Of a stretch of 43,814 bases of DNA, positions 7,067 to 16,118 are shown piece after piece. Source of the stretch: a bacterium. GTDB lineage: Bacteria; Cyanobacteriota; Vampirovibrionia; Gastranaerophilales; Gastranaerophilaceae. The notes below the pieces were generated by a model. The model saw only the letters and a program-made list of their open reading frames with translations, was not told the DNA's origin and made no database searches. The position numbers were made by a program, and so were the translations under genes. How positions within the stretch are numbered: the stretch's first letter is position 1; every line of letters starts with the position of its first letter. The DNA lies in the NCBI GenBank assembly GCA_017652265.1, contig JAGCBH010000051.1, positions 1 through 43,814 on the forward strand, read 5' to 3'.

Positions 7067-8779
7067 ATGCGATTAGATGGTGATTTTGACGACAATATGA
7101 AAGAACTGACGCGCTATGCGATTTTGATATGCATAGTTCTGATTGCTCTATGGTTTCTTATTTCAATTGTAAAGATAGTTTTTCCTAGCCAAAAAACTGC
7201 TATTGAAAATAAAAAAATGCTTAAAAGTGATACAAGCATAGAAAATACTCTGTCAGATTTGGTTGATGAAAATGTCGCTGATGACAATTTAATTTTTGAT
7301 GACAGCAAAAAAACGTACTCTTACACAAACAAAAGATTTAATGTTTACATTTCGGATTTGCCGGAAGACATATACTATCCGAATATCTATACACAGGAAA
7401 AAGAACAGGCTGAAAAACGAGCCAGCATAAATAAAAAAGTCGGTGATAATTACATAGACAGCGTTTTATCATATGGAACTCTTGTAAGATGGAATCCGGA
7501 AAGTTTTCCTTTAAAAGTATACATAAAGCTTAGTGAAAATGTTCCGGGATACCATATGCAGGAAATAAAATCAGCGTTTAAACGCTGGGAAGAATCAACT
7601 CAGGGATTTATTTCATTCACATATGTTGACAGTGCCGATAAAGCAAATATTGTTTGTTCGTATCCTGAAAATTTTGTTCGTGCATGCGATACCAATACTT
7701 ATTCAAGTCCATCACGTCAGTATTTTACCTATGATGAGAAAGGTAACATTTTACGTTCCAATATTGAATTTACATATAACGATTGTAACGGCGAAAATTA
7801 TGCCCAAGATATGGTGTACGCAATAGCGTTAAGAGAAATCGGCCACTCTTTGGGCTTAAGAGGGCATAGCGGAGGCTCAAACGATAATATTCTTTATTAT
7901 CCGGAACCAAGCAGAGAACACAGTGTAAGACCTGTAATTAACAAATCGGATTTGAATACTCTGAGACTTGTATATTCTATTAAACCGGATAAAATTGATA
8001 AAGCTCTGTCCTCCGAACAAAATCAAAAATTAATAAAACCTGATGATGTTTGGGGTGAAAAGTTTGACCGTTCGGTAGCATCCGAAAAAGCCATGCTATA
8101 CAACTTGAAAATGTCTCCGGAAGTTCCTGATTTATATGTTACTCTTGCAAATTATTATAAGGAAAAAGGAGAGTATGATAAGGCAATATCCATATATTCC
8201 CGCAGTATTGTAATTATGAATAATGCCGAATTAAAATCAAAAGTTTATGCAAGAGTCGGTGACACATACAATTTGCAGGCCAGGTATGAAGAAGCTGTTG
8301 AAGCCTACAAACTGTCGTTAAAAAGTTTAAACAATAAACAGGCACTTTTTGATGTATATTTTAATTTGGGTGTTGTATATTACAAAGATGGCAAATTGCA
8401 AGATGCCATACTCAGTTTCCAAAAAGCAATAAAATACGTTTATGACCGTGAAAATTCGTTTCGCGTGCTTGTGAATTTGGCGGAATTATATTTAAAAGCC
8501 GGAAATTATGTCAATGCGGCAAAATGTGCTGAAAAAGCTTATACAATTAAAAGCGATGCTTTAAGCGCTTATGTTTATGCGTATTCTCTTTACAAAAACT
8601 CTGAATTTGCAAAATCGCAAGCGCTTATGGAGGAATATATAAACAAATCCGCTAACGCAAGATTATATCTGCTTTTGGCAAAAATATACCACGAAACACA
8701 GCAATATGATAAATTGGATGCGCTGGCTGTTCAGGCTGCCGGTGTATTCCATGGCCAAAAGATATTCACTTTTAAGTAG
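7067..8779 (+). CDS. membrane-anchored matrixin-like (M10-type) domain plus TPR protein, first zinc His replaced
   Basis: This 570-residue protein has a transmembrane helix at about 17-40 and a linker. A metalloprotease-like domain follows (about 135-310), with RWNPESFPLKVYI, FKRWEESTQGFISF and the zinc helix. The C-terminal half has about six TPR units (about 340-560, e.g. YDKAISIYSRSI, YEEAVEAYKLSL, LQDAILSFQKAI). The zinc helix reads REIGHSLGLRGHS. The family form is HExxHxxGxxGHS, so the first His ligand is Arg256, while Glu257, His260 and His267 remain. The enzyme may be inactive, or the domain may only bind. GAGGAAATT precedes the ATG. It lies 7 nt after ruvC and 9 nt before the next gene. 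The charge distribution around the anchor suggests the large part is outside the cytoplasm. Confidence 0.75.
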   Translation: MRLDGDFDDNMKELTRYAILICIVLIALWFLISIVKIVFPSQKTAIENKKMLKSDTSIENTLSDLVDENVADDNLIFDDSKKTYSYTNKRFNVYISDLPEDIYYPNIYTQEKEQAEKRASINKKVGDNYIDSVLSYGTLVRWNPESFPLKVYIKLSENVPGYHMQEIKSAFKRWEESTQGFISFTYVDSADKANIVCSYPENFVRACDTNTYSSPSRQYFTYDEKGNILRSNIEFTYNDCNGENYAQDMVYAIALREIGHSLGLRGHSGGSNDNILYYPEPSREHSVRPVINKSDLNTLRLVYSIKPDKIDKALSSEQNQKLIKPDDVWGEKFDRSVASEKAMLYNLKMSPEVPDLYVTLANYYKEKGEYDKAISIYSRSIVIMNNAELKSKVYARVGDTYNLQARYEEAVEAYKLSLKSLNNKQALFDVYFNLGVVYYKDGKLQDAILSFQKAIKYVYDRENSFRVLVNLAELYLKAGNYVNAAKCAEKAYTIKSDALSAYVYAYSLYKNSEFAKSQALMEEYINKSANARLYLLLAKIYHETQQYDKLDALAVQAAGVFHGQKIFTFK

Positions 8780-8788
8780 AGGGGTATT

Positions 8789-9226
8789 ATGAATAAAAAG
8801 CTTCAAAACATATTTCTGATATCTTTGATAACAGGAGGTATTACTGGTTTAATATCAATAATTCCTTTTGTGGCAAAGTTTTCCGTAATTATTTTGTTTA
8901 CACTGATATCCGTTCCTTTGTTGTATTTTTTCAAAAAATTTAATCTGGTTGAGAAATTGAATGAAAAGGAAAGTTTAAAATTGGGTGCACTTATCGGTGT
9001 TTTTTCAACGCTGGGTTTTGGTGTAACATTTTACCCTTTGGTATATGTTTTAAGTCTGTTTTTCTCAATGACTTATTTGGGCGGATTCAGCCTGATGGCA
9101 AGATTGATGAATTTCTCACTTGCTCTTTTGTTTATAATTTTTGTCTGTGTAATAAGTTCTGTACTTAATGCTTTTTCTGCCTTGATGTATTATTATGTTG
9201 ATGAGAGTATCAAAAATATAAAGTAG
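8789..9226 (+). CDS. four-helix membrane protein of unknown function
   Basis: The 145 residues contain four hydrophobic segments (about 8-28, 31-48, 64-92, 106-135) with a charged loop between the second and third (KKFNLVEKLNEKESLK). I do not recognise a family. It has GAGGGG upstream and sits between the matrixin/TPR gene and mtnA with short gaps, so it is almost surely co-transcribed with them. Confidence 0.7.
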   Translation: MNKKLQNIFLISLITGGITGLISIIPFVAKFSVIILFTLISVPLLYFFKKFNLVEKLNEKESLKLGALIGVFSTLGFGVTFYPLVYVLSLFFSMTYLGGFSLMARLMNFSLALLFIIFVCVISSVLNAFSALMYYYVDESIKNIK

Positions 9227-9238
9227 GAGAAAATATAA

Positions 9239-10282
9239 ATGGTAGAATTTAATTCAAGAATAAAGACTATTGAATGGGTTGATACTTATTCTAAGATGGT
9301 TGATCAGACCATTATACCTTATGAATTTAAGTATGTAAATATAACAACCGGTGAGGATATGTATGATGCTATAAAGACGATGATAGTTCGTGGTGCTCCG
9401 GCTATTGGTATTGCAGGTGCACAGGGCGTTATACTTTTTGCCCAGGAATTGGAAAAGAAATATACTGATAAAGCTGAATTCATAAAAAAACTGCTTGAAA
9501 AGGCTGATTATCTTGTAACTTCACGCCCTACTGCAGTAAACCTTAAATGGGCAATAGAAAAACAAAAAGAAATTATAAAATCTTCAAAGGGTTCAATAAA
9601 AGAACTTATTTCCGAATTAAAAACGAATGCCGTAAAACTTGAAAATGAAGATATAGAAATCAATAAGAAAATAGGTGATAACGGTGCAAAAATCGTTCCG
9701 AATGGGGCAACTATTTTAACTCACTGTAATGCAGGCGCTCTTGCAACAGTCGGTTATGGTACTGCTTTGGGAGTAGTTCGTTCTGCCTTTGCTAAAGACA
9801 ATACCGTTCAAGTTTTCGCTGATGAAACTCGCCCTCGCCAGCAGGGAGCGAGATTAACAACATTTGAATTGACAATGGACGGAATTCCTACAACTTTGAT
9901 AACTGACGGGATGTGTTCATATTTCATGAAAAAAGGGATGATAGATTTGGTTGTGGTAGGTGCAGACAGAATTGCAGCAAATGGTGATGCTGCCAATAAA
10001 ATAGGAACGTATACAGTTGCAATTTCAGCAAAATACCACAATGTTCCGTTTTACGTTGCAGCTCCGGCTTCAACTATTGATACCTCAATAAAATCTGGTG
10101 ATGAAATAGTTATAGAAGAGCGTTCGCATGAAGAAGTTACACACATCAATGGCAAAAGAATTTGCGCTGAGGGCGTAAATATAATAAATCCGGGATTTGA
10201 TGTTACACCTGCAGAATTGATAACGGGAATTATCACCGAAAAAGGCATATTTAAACCCGAAGAAATTAAGGATAATTTTTAA
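9239..10282 (+). CDS. mtnA: S-methyl-5-thioribose-1-phosphate isomerase
   Basis: This eIF2B-like sugar isomerase (347 residues) converts methylthioribose-1-phosphate to the ribulose form in methionine salvage. Visible family blocks are [34 protein letters not shown] with the catalytic Cys, [18 protein letters not shown], and [19 protein letters not shown] with the catalytic Asp. Length is typical. AGGAG precedes the ATG. No other salvage genes (mtnB, C, D, K) are visible here, so it may work on a related substrate or the rest may lie elsewhere. Its TAA shares one base with the trmFO ATG (TAATG). Confidence 0.94.
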   Translation: MVEFNSRIKTIEWVDTYSKMVDQTIIPYEFKYVNITTGEDMYDAIKTMIVRGAPAIGIAGAQGVILFAQELEKKYTDKAEFIKKLLEKADYLVTSRPTAVNLKWAIEKQKEIIKSSKGSIKELISELKTNAVKLENEDIEINKKIGDNGAKIVPNGATILTHCNAGALATVGYGTALGVVRSAFAKDNTVQVFADETRPRQQGARLTTFELTMDGIPTTLITDGMCSYFMKKGMIDLVVVGADRIAANGDAANKIGTYTVAISAKYHNVPFYVAAPASTIDTSIKSGDEIVIEERSHEEVTHINGKRICAEGVNIINPGFDVTPAELITGIITEKGIFKPEEIKDNF

Positions 10283-11595
10283 TGGAAAAGGTCGTTAATG
10301 TTATCGGTGCGGGCTTGGCAGGCTCCGAAGCTGCTTTGCAGCTTGCAAATCGCGGGATTAAAGTGAATTTATATGAAATGCGACCGAAAAAATCAACAGG
10401 TGCGCATAAAACCGATAAATTCGCTGAATTTGTCTGCTCAAACAGTTTGGGTTCATCGGATATAACAAACGCAAGCGGGCTTTTAAAGCGAGAAATGGAA
10501 ATATTAGGCAGTGAATTAATAAAAATTGCTTATGAGTGCCGGGTTCCGGCTGGCGGAGCTTTAGCAATAGACAGAGAACTTTTTAGCGCAAAAGTTACTG
10601 AAAAAATCCGTTCAAACCCCTTAATTACTGTTATTAATGAAGAAGTTAAGGAAATCCCCGAAACGCCGACAATAATCGCTTCCGGCCCACTTACAAGCGA
10701 AGATTTTGCAAATAAAATCAAAGAATTTACCCAAAATGAACATTTACATTTTTTTGACGCGATTGCGCCAATAGTTGATGTTGAAAGTATAAATTTTGAT
10801 AAGGCGTTTTATGCAAGCCGTTACGGTAAAGGTGAAGCTTCATACATAAATTGCCCGATGAATAAAGAGGAATATCTGAAATTCTACGATATATTGACGC
10901 ACGCTGAAAAAATTGAACTTAAAGAATTTGAAAAAGGTGCAAAATTCTTTGAAAGCTGCCTGCCTGTTGAAGTTTTGGCATCCCGCGGTATTGATACTTT
11001 GCGTTTTGGTCCTATGAAGCCTGTCGGTTTAATTGATAAACGTACAGGAATTGAAAACTATGCGGTTGTACAATTAAGGCAGGATAACACCGCAAAAACC
11101 CTATATAATCTTGTCGGGTTTCAGACAAACCTCAAATGGGGTGCGCAAAAGGAGCTTCTGCAATCTATTCCGGGGCTTGAAAATGTAAACATTGTCCGCT
11201 ACGGTGTTATGCACAGAAATACCTTTTTAAATTCACCGAAAATTTTAAATCCTGCACTTCAGGCAAAAAATCGTGCCGATTTATTCTTTGCGGGACAAAT
11301 TACTGGAACTGAGGGCTATACAGAATCTATTGCATCAGGTTTGCTTGCAGGCATTAATATGGCGCGTTATATTAATGATACGACTTTACTGGAATTGCCT
11401 GAAACAACGATACTTGGAGCACTTACTCATTATATTACTTCCCCTGAGCAGACAAATTTGCAGCCGATAAATTCAAACTGGGGAATTTTAGCGCCGATAG
11501 AGCTTGATAAAAAAATAAGAAAGAATAAAAAACTTAAAAATGAAGCTCTGGCGGATAGGTCAATTTTGACCTTAAAGTCTTGTGTGCAGGCTTAA
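10282..11595 (+). CDS. trmFO: methylenetetrahydrofolate--tRNA-(uracil(54)-C5)-methyltransferase
   Basis: This 437-residue FAD enzyme makes 5-methyluridine at position 54 in the T loop of tRNAs using methylene-THF. An N-terminal FAD-binding [14 protein letters not shown] is followed by [14 protein letters not shown], the catalytic-cysteine region [25 protein letters not shown] and [22 protein letters not shown], all diagnostic for TrmFO rather than its paralogue MnmG. It starts at the last base of the mtnA stop codon, so translation is likely coupled. The first promoter of the following pilin gene overlaps its last codons. Confidence 0.96.
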   Translation: MEKVVNVIGAGLAGSEAALQLANRGIKVNLYEMRPKKSTGAHKTDKFAEFVCSNSLGSSDITNASGLLKREMEILGSELIKIAYECRVPAGGALAIDRELFSAKVTEKIRSNPLITVINEEVKEIPETPTIIASGPLTSEDFANKIKEFTQNEHLHFFDAIAPIVDVESINFDKAFYASRYGKGEASYINCPMNKEEYLKFYDILTHAEKIELKEFEKGAKFFESCLPVEVLASRGIDTLRFGPMKPVGLIDKRTGIENYAVVQLRQDNTAKTLYNLVGFQTNLKWGAQKELLQSIPGLENVNIVRYGVMHRNTFLNSPKILNPALQAKNRADLFFAGQITGTEGYTESIASGLLAGINMARYINDTTLLELPETTILGALTHYITSPEQTNLQPINSNWGILAPIELDKKIRKNKKLKNEALADRSILTLKSCVQA

Positions 11596-11608
11596 AATAT
11601 GCTATATT
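11580..11608 (+). promoter_or_regulatory. promoter (extended -10) for the Lcl-type pilin gene
   Basis: TTGTGT (11580-11585), 17 bp, then TATATT (11603-11608) preceded by TGC, an extended -10. A GAGAGGA ribosome site follows before the ATG at 11634. The -35 box lies within the end of trmFO. Confidence 0.5.
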
Positions 11609-11633
11609 AGAGATAATCGGAAAGAGAGGATAT

Positions 11634-12593
11634 ATGAAAAAATTCGCGTTCACAATGGCAGAAATATTAATTTCTCTGACAATAGTCGGAATAGTTGCCG
11701 CAATAACGATACCTGCTCTGCAGGGTAATGTAAACGAAAAAACCTGGATGACACAGAGAAAAACCCTTTATACACGTATGGCGCAGGCAATAAGCATGAT
11801 GCCGTCTTTGAATGACTATGGTGTTAGCGATGATGATGAAAAAACAATTTCAAATTCTGCTTTGGCTTTTGTAGCGGAAGGTTTGAGCAAATCTTTGAGA
11901 ATTAATAATATTTGTGATAATGACCACTTGATAGAATGCGGTATTCCGTTAACAGTAACTACAATGGGCGGTGAAACAATAAGTTTCCCTAAAAAAATTT
12001 CTGAACTTAATCCTGCTTTTACCGATAGTACTATGAATCCTATAATAGATACAAAAGCGGCTGCTTTTGAAACGCTGAATGGGGAAAATGTAGCAATTTT
12101 TTATAATCCGTATTGCACAAGCATAGAGGCAAGAGTGCCTTATGCAGGTAATCCGGGATATGTACATGATGAAGTTTTCCACACACAGAATTTTATGTGT
12201 GCAAATTTCGTATATGATTTGAACGGAGCCAAAGGACCTAATACTTTTGGTAAGGATATAGGTTTTATGACTGCGCTGTATTCAACTGGTTCTGTTGTTG
12301 TTGCACCGGTGCCGGTGGGTAAAAATACAACCGATGGTCTGACTATATTTGAAAATTCACGCAGTCTTTGTACACAAAGGGAAGAAAACAGCCGTGTTCC
12401 GAATATCAATGAGCTTATTGCTATGACATACAATTCAAAATTATTAAATATGACTGCCATAGATAGTACACAGTCATACTGGTCATCAAGTTTATCCGGC
12501 AAAACATATGTTTGGATTGCGAACATAAAATATCTTATACAGGGGCAGTACGGCAAAAATTCAACACTTCAGGTCCGTTGTGTTAAACGCTAA
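11634..12593 (+). CDS. type IV pilin-like protein with C-terminal Lcl/DUF1566-like domain
   Basis: The N-terminus MKKFAFTMAEILISLTIVGI is a class III prepilin signal, probably cut between Ala and Phe, with Glu5 of the mature form present. The middle holds CANFVYDLNGAKGPNTFGKD, the D-x-N-G-x-K-G-P-N loop shared with all other pilins here. The last 70 residues (RVPNINELIAM, QSYWSSSLSGKTYVWI, VRCVKR) have the R-x-P...EL...YWSS...VRCV layout of Lcl C-terminal/DUF1566 domains, which occur on surface adhesins. The product is 319 residues and is presumably displayed on the surface or in a pilus tip. It is monocistronic, with alaS following after 88 bp. Confidence 0.8.
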   Translation: MKKFAFTMAEILISLTIVGIVAAITIPALQGNVNEKTWMTQRKTLYTRMAQAISMMPSLNDYGVSDDDEKTISNSALAFVAEGLSKSLRINNICDNDHLIECGIPLTVTTMGGETISFPKKISELNPAFTDSTMNPIIDTKAAAFETLNGENVAIFYNPYCTSIEARVPYAGNPGYVHDEVFHTQNFMCANFVYDLNGAKGPNTFGKDIGFMTALYSTGSVVVAPVPVGKNTTDGLTIFENSRSLCTQREENSRVPNINELIAMTYNSKLLNMTAIDSTQSYWSSSLSGKTYVWIANIKYLIQGQYGKNSTLQVRCVKR

Positions 12594-12681
12594 AACAGAA
12601 CTGCAACATAACTTATAAAAATATTCAAAATCCGCCATGTTCGTAATATTATGCTCTTACAACACGAAGAAGAGGAATATT

Positions 12682-15282
12682 ATGTTAAGCGGAAACGAAA
12701 TAAGAAAGTTATATTTAGATTATTTTAAGGATAAACGTCAGCATACAATTGTTGAAAGTTCAAGTTTGGTGCCTGACAACCCGACTGTTTTACTTACAAC
12801 AGCCGGTATGTTGCAGTTTTTACCAATGTTTTTGGGTATTGTAAAACCTCCTTACAATCCGCCAAGAGCCGCTTCATGCCAGAAATGCGCACGTGCAGGC
12901 GGTAAAGATTCCGATATTGAAAATGTTGGCCGTACTCCACGCCACCATACTTTCTTTGAAATGCTTGGTAACTTTTCGTTTGGCGATTATTATAAACGTG
13001 AAATTATTCCGTGGGCTTGGGAATTTGTAACAGAAGTCCTGAAACTTGATAAAAACCGCTTATGGATAACTATTTTTGAAACGGATGATGAAGCTTTTGA
13101 GATCTGGCGCAGTATCGGTGTTCCGGCAGAACGTATAATAAGAAAAGGCAAAAAGGATAATTTCTGGGGACCTCCCGGAGCCTCAGGTTCTTGCGGACCT
13201 TGTTCCGAAATTCACTATGATTTGGGTGAAGAATATGATTGCCACGACCCGAGAGGCTGCGGAGTTGCAACTTGCGAATGTGACAGATGGGTTGAAATTT
13301 GGAATTTGGTATTTACAGAGCTTTATCAGGACGAAGAAGGTAGTCAATCGCCTTTAGAGAAGAAAAATGTTGATACCGGCATGGGGTTAGAGCGTATCAC
13401 TATGGTATGTCAGGGTGTTGCATCAACATTTGAAACCGATTTATTAAAGCCGATACTTGATAAAGTCAGTGAAATGAGCGGTGTTCCTTACAAAAAATCC
13501 GAAAAAACAGATATTTCACTTCGTATAATAACGGATCACGCACGGTGCGTAACTTTTCTAATTACAGACGGCGTATTACCGGGAAATGAGGGCAGAAGTT
13601 ACGTTTTGAGAATGATTTTAAGACGTGCACTCCGTCACGGCAAAATTCTGGGTATGGATTTGCCGTTCCTCTATAAACTGGTTGATACTGTTGTTGAGTT
13701 ATACGGCGAAGCTTATCCTGAGCTTGTTTCGCATAAAGATAAGGTTAAAGACGTTATAAAAAAAGAAGAAGAACGTTTTAAACTCACTCTTGATAGAGGA
13801 TATAAACTTTTAGACGAATTTATTGATAACAAAAAAGATGTTGACGGGGCAAGTGCATTCAAACTTTATGATACATATGGTTTTCCGTTTGAATTAACAA
13901 GAGAAATTGCTCAGGAAAACGGCCTTAATGTTGATGAAAACGGTTTTAAACAAGAAATGCAGGCACAAAAAGACAGAGCAAAAGCCGCTACTCAAAAAAT
14001 CAGCGTAACCGGTGACATAAAATATGCCAAAGTTGAAGAAGAAGTCGGCTCAACAAAATTTGTCGGCTATGAAAACAATGAATGTTCTGCAAAAATTTTA
14101 GCTCAAATTGAGGGTGACGGATTTGTTGATGTTGTCCTTGATAAAACACCTTTCTATGCGGAATGCGGTGGTCAAATCGGCGATAGCGGCGTAATTGAAA
14201 GTGAAAATGTCAAACTTGAAGTTTTGACAACATTTAAAGTCAATTCGCTGTTTATTCACAGATGTCAGATTGCTTTCGGTGATGTTATCATAGGTGATAA
14301 TGTAAAAGCATCGATAGATCTTAAAAAACGTGAAGAAATAAGAGTTCACCATACATCTGCTCACTTATTACAGGCGGCATTGATAAAGGTTTTGGGTGAT
14401 GAAGTTAAACAGGCAGGTTCTTATGTTGATGATATGAGAATGCGTTTTGACTTTACTTTCTCACGTGCGATGACTCCTGATGAAGTAAGAAAAACAGAAA
14501 ATATTATTAATGAATGGATAGGTGAAAAACTTCCTGTTCATACTGATGTTATGGGTATTGAAGAGGCAAAACTGACAGGTGCAACGGCATTATTTGGTGA
14601 AAAATATGATGATGTTGTTCGCGTTGTTTCAATTGGCGGTGATAATTGTATTTCCAAAGAATTTTGTGCAGGTACTCATGCCCGCAATACCGGCGATTTG
14701 CGCTTACTCAAAATAGTATCGGAAAGTGCAATAGCGGCAGGCACAAGGCGTATTGAAGTTGTTGTTTCAAAATCAGCGCTTAAATATATGAACGAAAAAT
14801 TTTCGGTAACTCAGGCGCTTGAAGAAAAATTCAAAGTTCATACTGAAGATGTTCTTGAACTTATTGAAAAAATATCTGAAGAAAATCGTGAACTTCAAAA
14901 AGAACTTACCCGAGTAAAAGAAGAACAGGCACGTTCTCAGTTTGCTACATTTATTTCCAAAGCGCAGGATATTGACGGCGGAAAATTGTTCGTTTCTAAA
15001 ATTGAAAACTTTGATTCTGATGCGGTTAAGGCGGGTATAGAATTGCTTGCAAATCGTTTAGGTAACAGTATAGTTGTTCTTGCAAATGAAAAAACCGTTA
15101 TCGCCAAAGTTTCCGATAATTTTGTACAAAAAGGAGTTAATGCAGGTAAAATTGTCGGTGAAATTGCTCGTGCAACCGGTGCAAACGGCGGCGGACGTCC
15201 GAATTTTGCACAGGGCGGAGTTAAAGACAGCACAAAATTAGATGCTGTACTTCAAGATGTTACTGCAAGTTTAAAAAATTAG
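12682..15282 (+). CDS. alaS: alanine--tRNA ligase
   Basis: This full-length class II synthetase has 866 residues. The catalytic core at the N-terminus carries RAASCQKCARAGGKDSDIEN, HHTFFEMLGNFSFGDYYK (motif 2 region) and GMGLERITM (motif 3). The editing domain keeps the zinc ligands His557 and His561 in HTSAH, and Cys662 and His666 in CAGTHA. The end is a coiled coil (LEEKFKVHTEDVLELIEK) and a C-Ala domain with GANGGGRPNFAQGG. The ATG at 12682 follows AGAGGAATATT. An upstream in-frame start would add 15 unlike residues. dut follows 9 nt later, so they form a two-gene unit. Confidence 0.97.
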   Translation: MLSGNEIRKLYLDYFKDKRQHTIVESSSLVPDNPTVLLTTAGMLQFLPMFLGIVKPPYNPPRAASCQKCARAGGKDSDIENVGRTPRHHTFFEMLGNFSFGDYYKREIIPWAWEFVTEVLKLDKNRLWITIFETDDEAFEIWRSIGVPAERIIRKGKKDNFWGPPGASGSCGPCSEIHYDLGEEYDCHDPRGCGVATCECDRWVEIWNLVFTELYQDEEGSQSPLEKKNVDTGMGLERITMVCQGVASTFETDLLKPILDKVSEMSGVPYKKSEKTDISLRIITDHARCVTFLITDGVLPGNEGRSYVLRMILRRALRHGKILGMDLPFLYKLVDTVVELYGEAYPELVSHKDKVKDVIKKEEERFKLTLDRGYKLLDEFIDNKKDVDGASAFKLYDTYGFPFELTREIAQENGLNVDENGFKQEMQAQKDRAKAATQKISVTGDIKYAKVEEEVGSTKFVGYENNECSAKILAQIEGDGFVDVVLDKTPFYAECGGQIGDSGVIESENVKLEVLTTFKVNSLFIHRCQIAFGDVIIGDNVKASIDLKKREEIRVHHTSAHLLQAALIKVLGDEVKQAGSYVDDMRMRFDFTFSRAMTPDEVRKTENIINEWIGEKLPVHTDVMGIEEAKLTGATALFGEKYDDVVRVVSIGGDNCISKEFCAGTHARNTGDLRLLKIVSESAIAAGTRRIEVVVSKSALKYMNEKFSVTQALEEKFKVHTEDVLELIEKISEENRELQKELTRVKEEQARSQFATFISKAQDIDGGKLFVSKIENFDSDAVKAGIELLANRLGNSIVVLANEKTVIAKVSDNFVQKGVNAGKIVGEIARATGANGGGRPNFAQGGVKDSTKLDAVLQDVTASLKN

Positions 15283-15291
15283 GAGAAAACT

Positions 15292-15729
15292 ATGACAATA
15301 TTAAAAATTCAAAGATTACCGCATAATGTAACTGTTCCAGAATATAAAACACCTGGAGCAGCAGGCATGGATTTGTGTGCGGCTATTGACAAACCCGTTG
15401 AATTAAAACCTTTTGAACGTACTTTAATTCCGACAGGGCTAAAAATTGAACTTGAACACGGATATGAAGCACAAATCAGGCCTCGTTCAGGGCTTTCTAT
15501 TAAGCACGGTATTACTCTTATTAATTGTGTCGGTACTGTTGATGAAGATTACAGAGGGGAAGTTTGTATTGCTTTGGTTAACTTATCAACTCAAACATAT
15601 GTAATTCAGCCGGGCGAACGTGTTGCGCAAATGGTTATTTCAAAATATGAACAGGCAGAACTTCAGGTGGTAACAGAATTATCAGATACTACTCGTGGCG
15701 AAGGCGGTTTCGGTTCAACAGGGAAATAA
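15292..15729 (+). CDS. dut: deoxyuridine 5'-triphosphate nucleotidohydrolase
   Basis: This 145-residue trimeric dUTPase hydrolyses dUTP to dUMP, keeping uracil out of DNA and feeding dTMP synthesis. All five motifs are visible: PGAAGMDLCA (1), RPRSGLSIKHG (2), NCVGTVDEDYRGEV (3), GERVAQMVI (4) and RGEGGFGSTG (5). AGGAG lies 6 nt before the ATG. It follows alaS closely. The structured-RNA candidate begins 9 nt after its stop. Confidence 0.97.
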   Translation: MTILKIQRLPHNVTVPEYKTPGAAGMDLCAAIDKPVELKPFERTLIPTGLKIELEHGYEAQIRPRSGLSIKHGITLINCVGTVDEDYRGEVCIALVNLSTQTYVIQPGERVAQMVISKYEQAELQVVTELSDTTRGEGGFGSTGK

Positions 15730-15737
15730 TAACATTT

Positions 15738-15840
15738 GGAGACAACCACGCAGGTGGCTTACTTAGTTTTGCCACCTGCGGGACAAGTCGGTTATTATCA
15801 CTCCTGAAAACTAAGACGCACTCGTCCCTCCGCGGTTGTT
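15738..15840. ncRNA. candidate structured RNA: two hairpins with a 9-bp kissing loop inside an outer stem
   Basis: An outer helix pairs 15741-15747 (GACAACC) with 15834-15840 (GGTTGTT). Inside, hairpin 1 is a perfect 10-bp stem, CGCAGGTGGC (15749-15758) with GCCACCTGCG (15771-15780), and a 12-base loop. Hairpin 2 pairs 15781-15790 with 15817-15827 (GGACnAGTCG / CG-c-ACTnGTCC). Loop 1 holds CTTAGTTTT (15762-15770) and loop 2 holds its exact complement AAAACTAAG (15807-15815). The strand is unclear: the plus strand gains a G-U at the outer stem, the minus strand gains a G-U in hairpin 2. On the minus strand it would lie about 80 nt after the 30-aa ORF. I match it to no known RNA class. The rest of 15841-15917 shows nothing clear. 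Confidence 0.55.
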
Positions 15841-15917
15841 TTAAACGTGGAAGTTACACTTTTTATTCTACACACTTCACTCTTTGAGAAAAATTTGACC
15901 TTTGCAGATACTTAAAT

Positions 15918-16010
15918 CTATTCGTTTTTTAATTCTTCCCAGATACTAGGTATTACAACAAGCGCTGTATATACGATAAATCCGAAAAGTATTAGGTTTA
16001 TAGCCTCCAT
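15918..16010 (-). CDS. 30-residue single-helix membrane peptide
   Basis: The ORF MEAINLILFGFIVYTALVVI then PSIWEELKNE is short but looks real. It has a textbook AAGGAGGATCC Shine-Dalgarno 4-5 nt before the ATG, one continuous hydrophobic helix (about residues 4-21), a helix-ending Pro and an acidic, soluble tail. A TTGATA-N16-TATAAA promoter lies upstream. Such one-helix proteins are usually small subunits or regulators of membrane complexes; I do not recognise which. It is not long enough for standard gene callers. It lies between dut and the 121-aa repeat protein. Confidence 0.6.
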   Translation of the reverse strand: MEAINLILFGFIVYTALVVIPSIWEELKNE

Positions 16011-16063
16011 AACGGATCCTCCTTATGTTGGTCTACAATATTATTATTCCCGGTTTTGATATT

Positions 16064-16091
16064 TTTATAACACTTTTTTAAGAAATATCAA
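16064..16091 (-). promoter_or_regulatory. promoter for the 30-aa membrane peptide
   Basis: Read on the minus strand: TTGATA (16091-16086), 16 bp, TATAAA (16069-16064). The predicted transcript would start near 16057, leaving a leader of about 45 nt with the strong AAGGAGG. Confidence 0.5.
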
Positions 16092-16118
16092 CCAAAAGGT
16101 GGAGAAAAATCTTTACAA

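Noticed and set aside
12140-12556. 138-residue minus-strand frame over the Lcl-type pilin
   Set aside because: It is antisense to a well-supported pilin gene and shows no ribosome site or recognisable feature.
15738-15840. Structured region as an integron attC site or a simple terminator
   Set aside because: The ends do not fit the RYYYAAC / GTTRRRY core of attC, no integrase is nearby, and there is no long T run. The loop-loop complement points to a folded RNA.
15738-15840. Structured region as 6S RNA, SRP RNA, tmRNA or RNase P
   Set aside because: None of the conserved pieces of these RNAs that I can recall is present, and at about 100 nt with a kissing loop it does not fit their shapes.
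15918-16010. 30-aa peptide as a photosystem or cytochrome b6f small subunit
   Set aside because: Size and single helix are similar, but I could not match the sequence to any such subunit and no photosynthesis or b6f gene is present.
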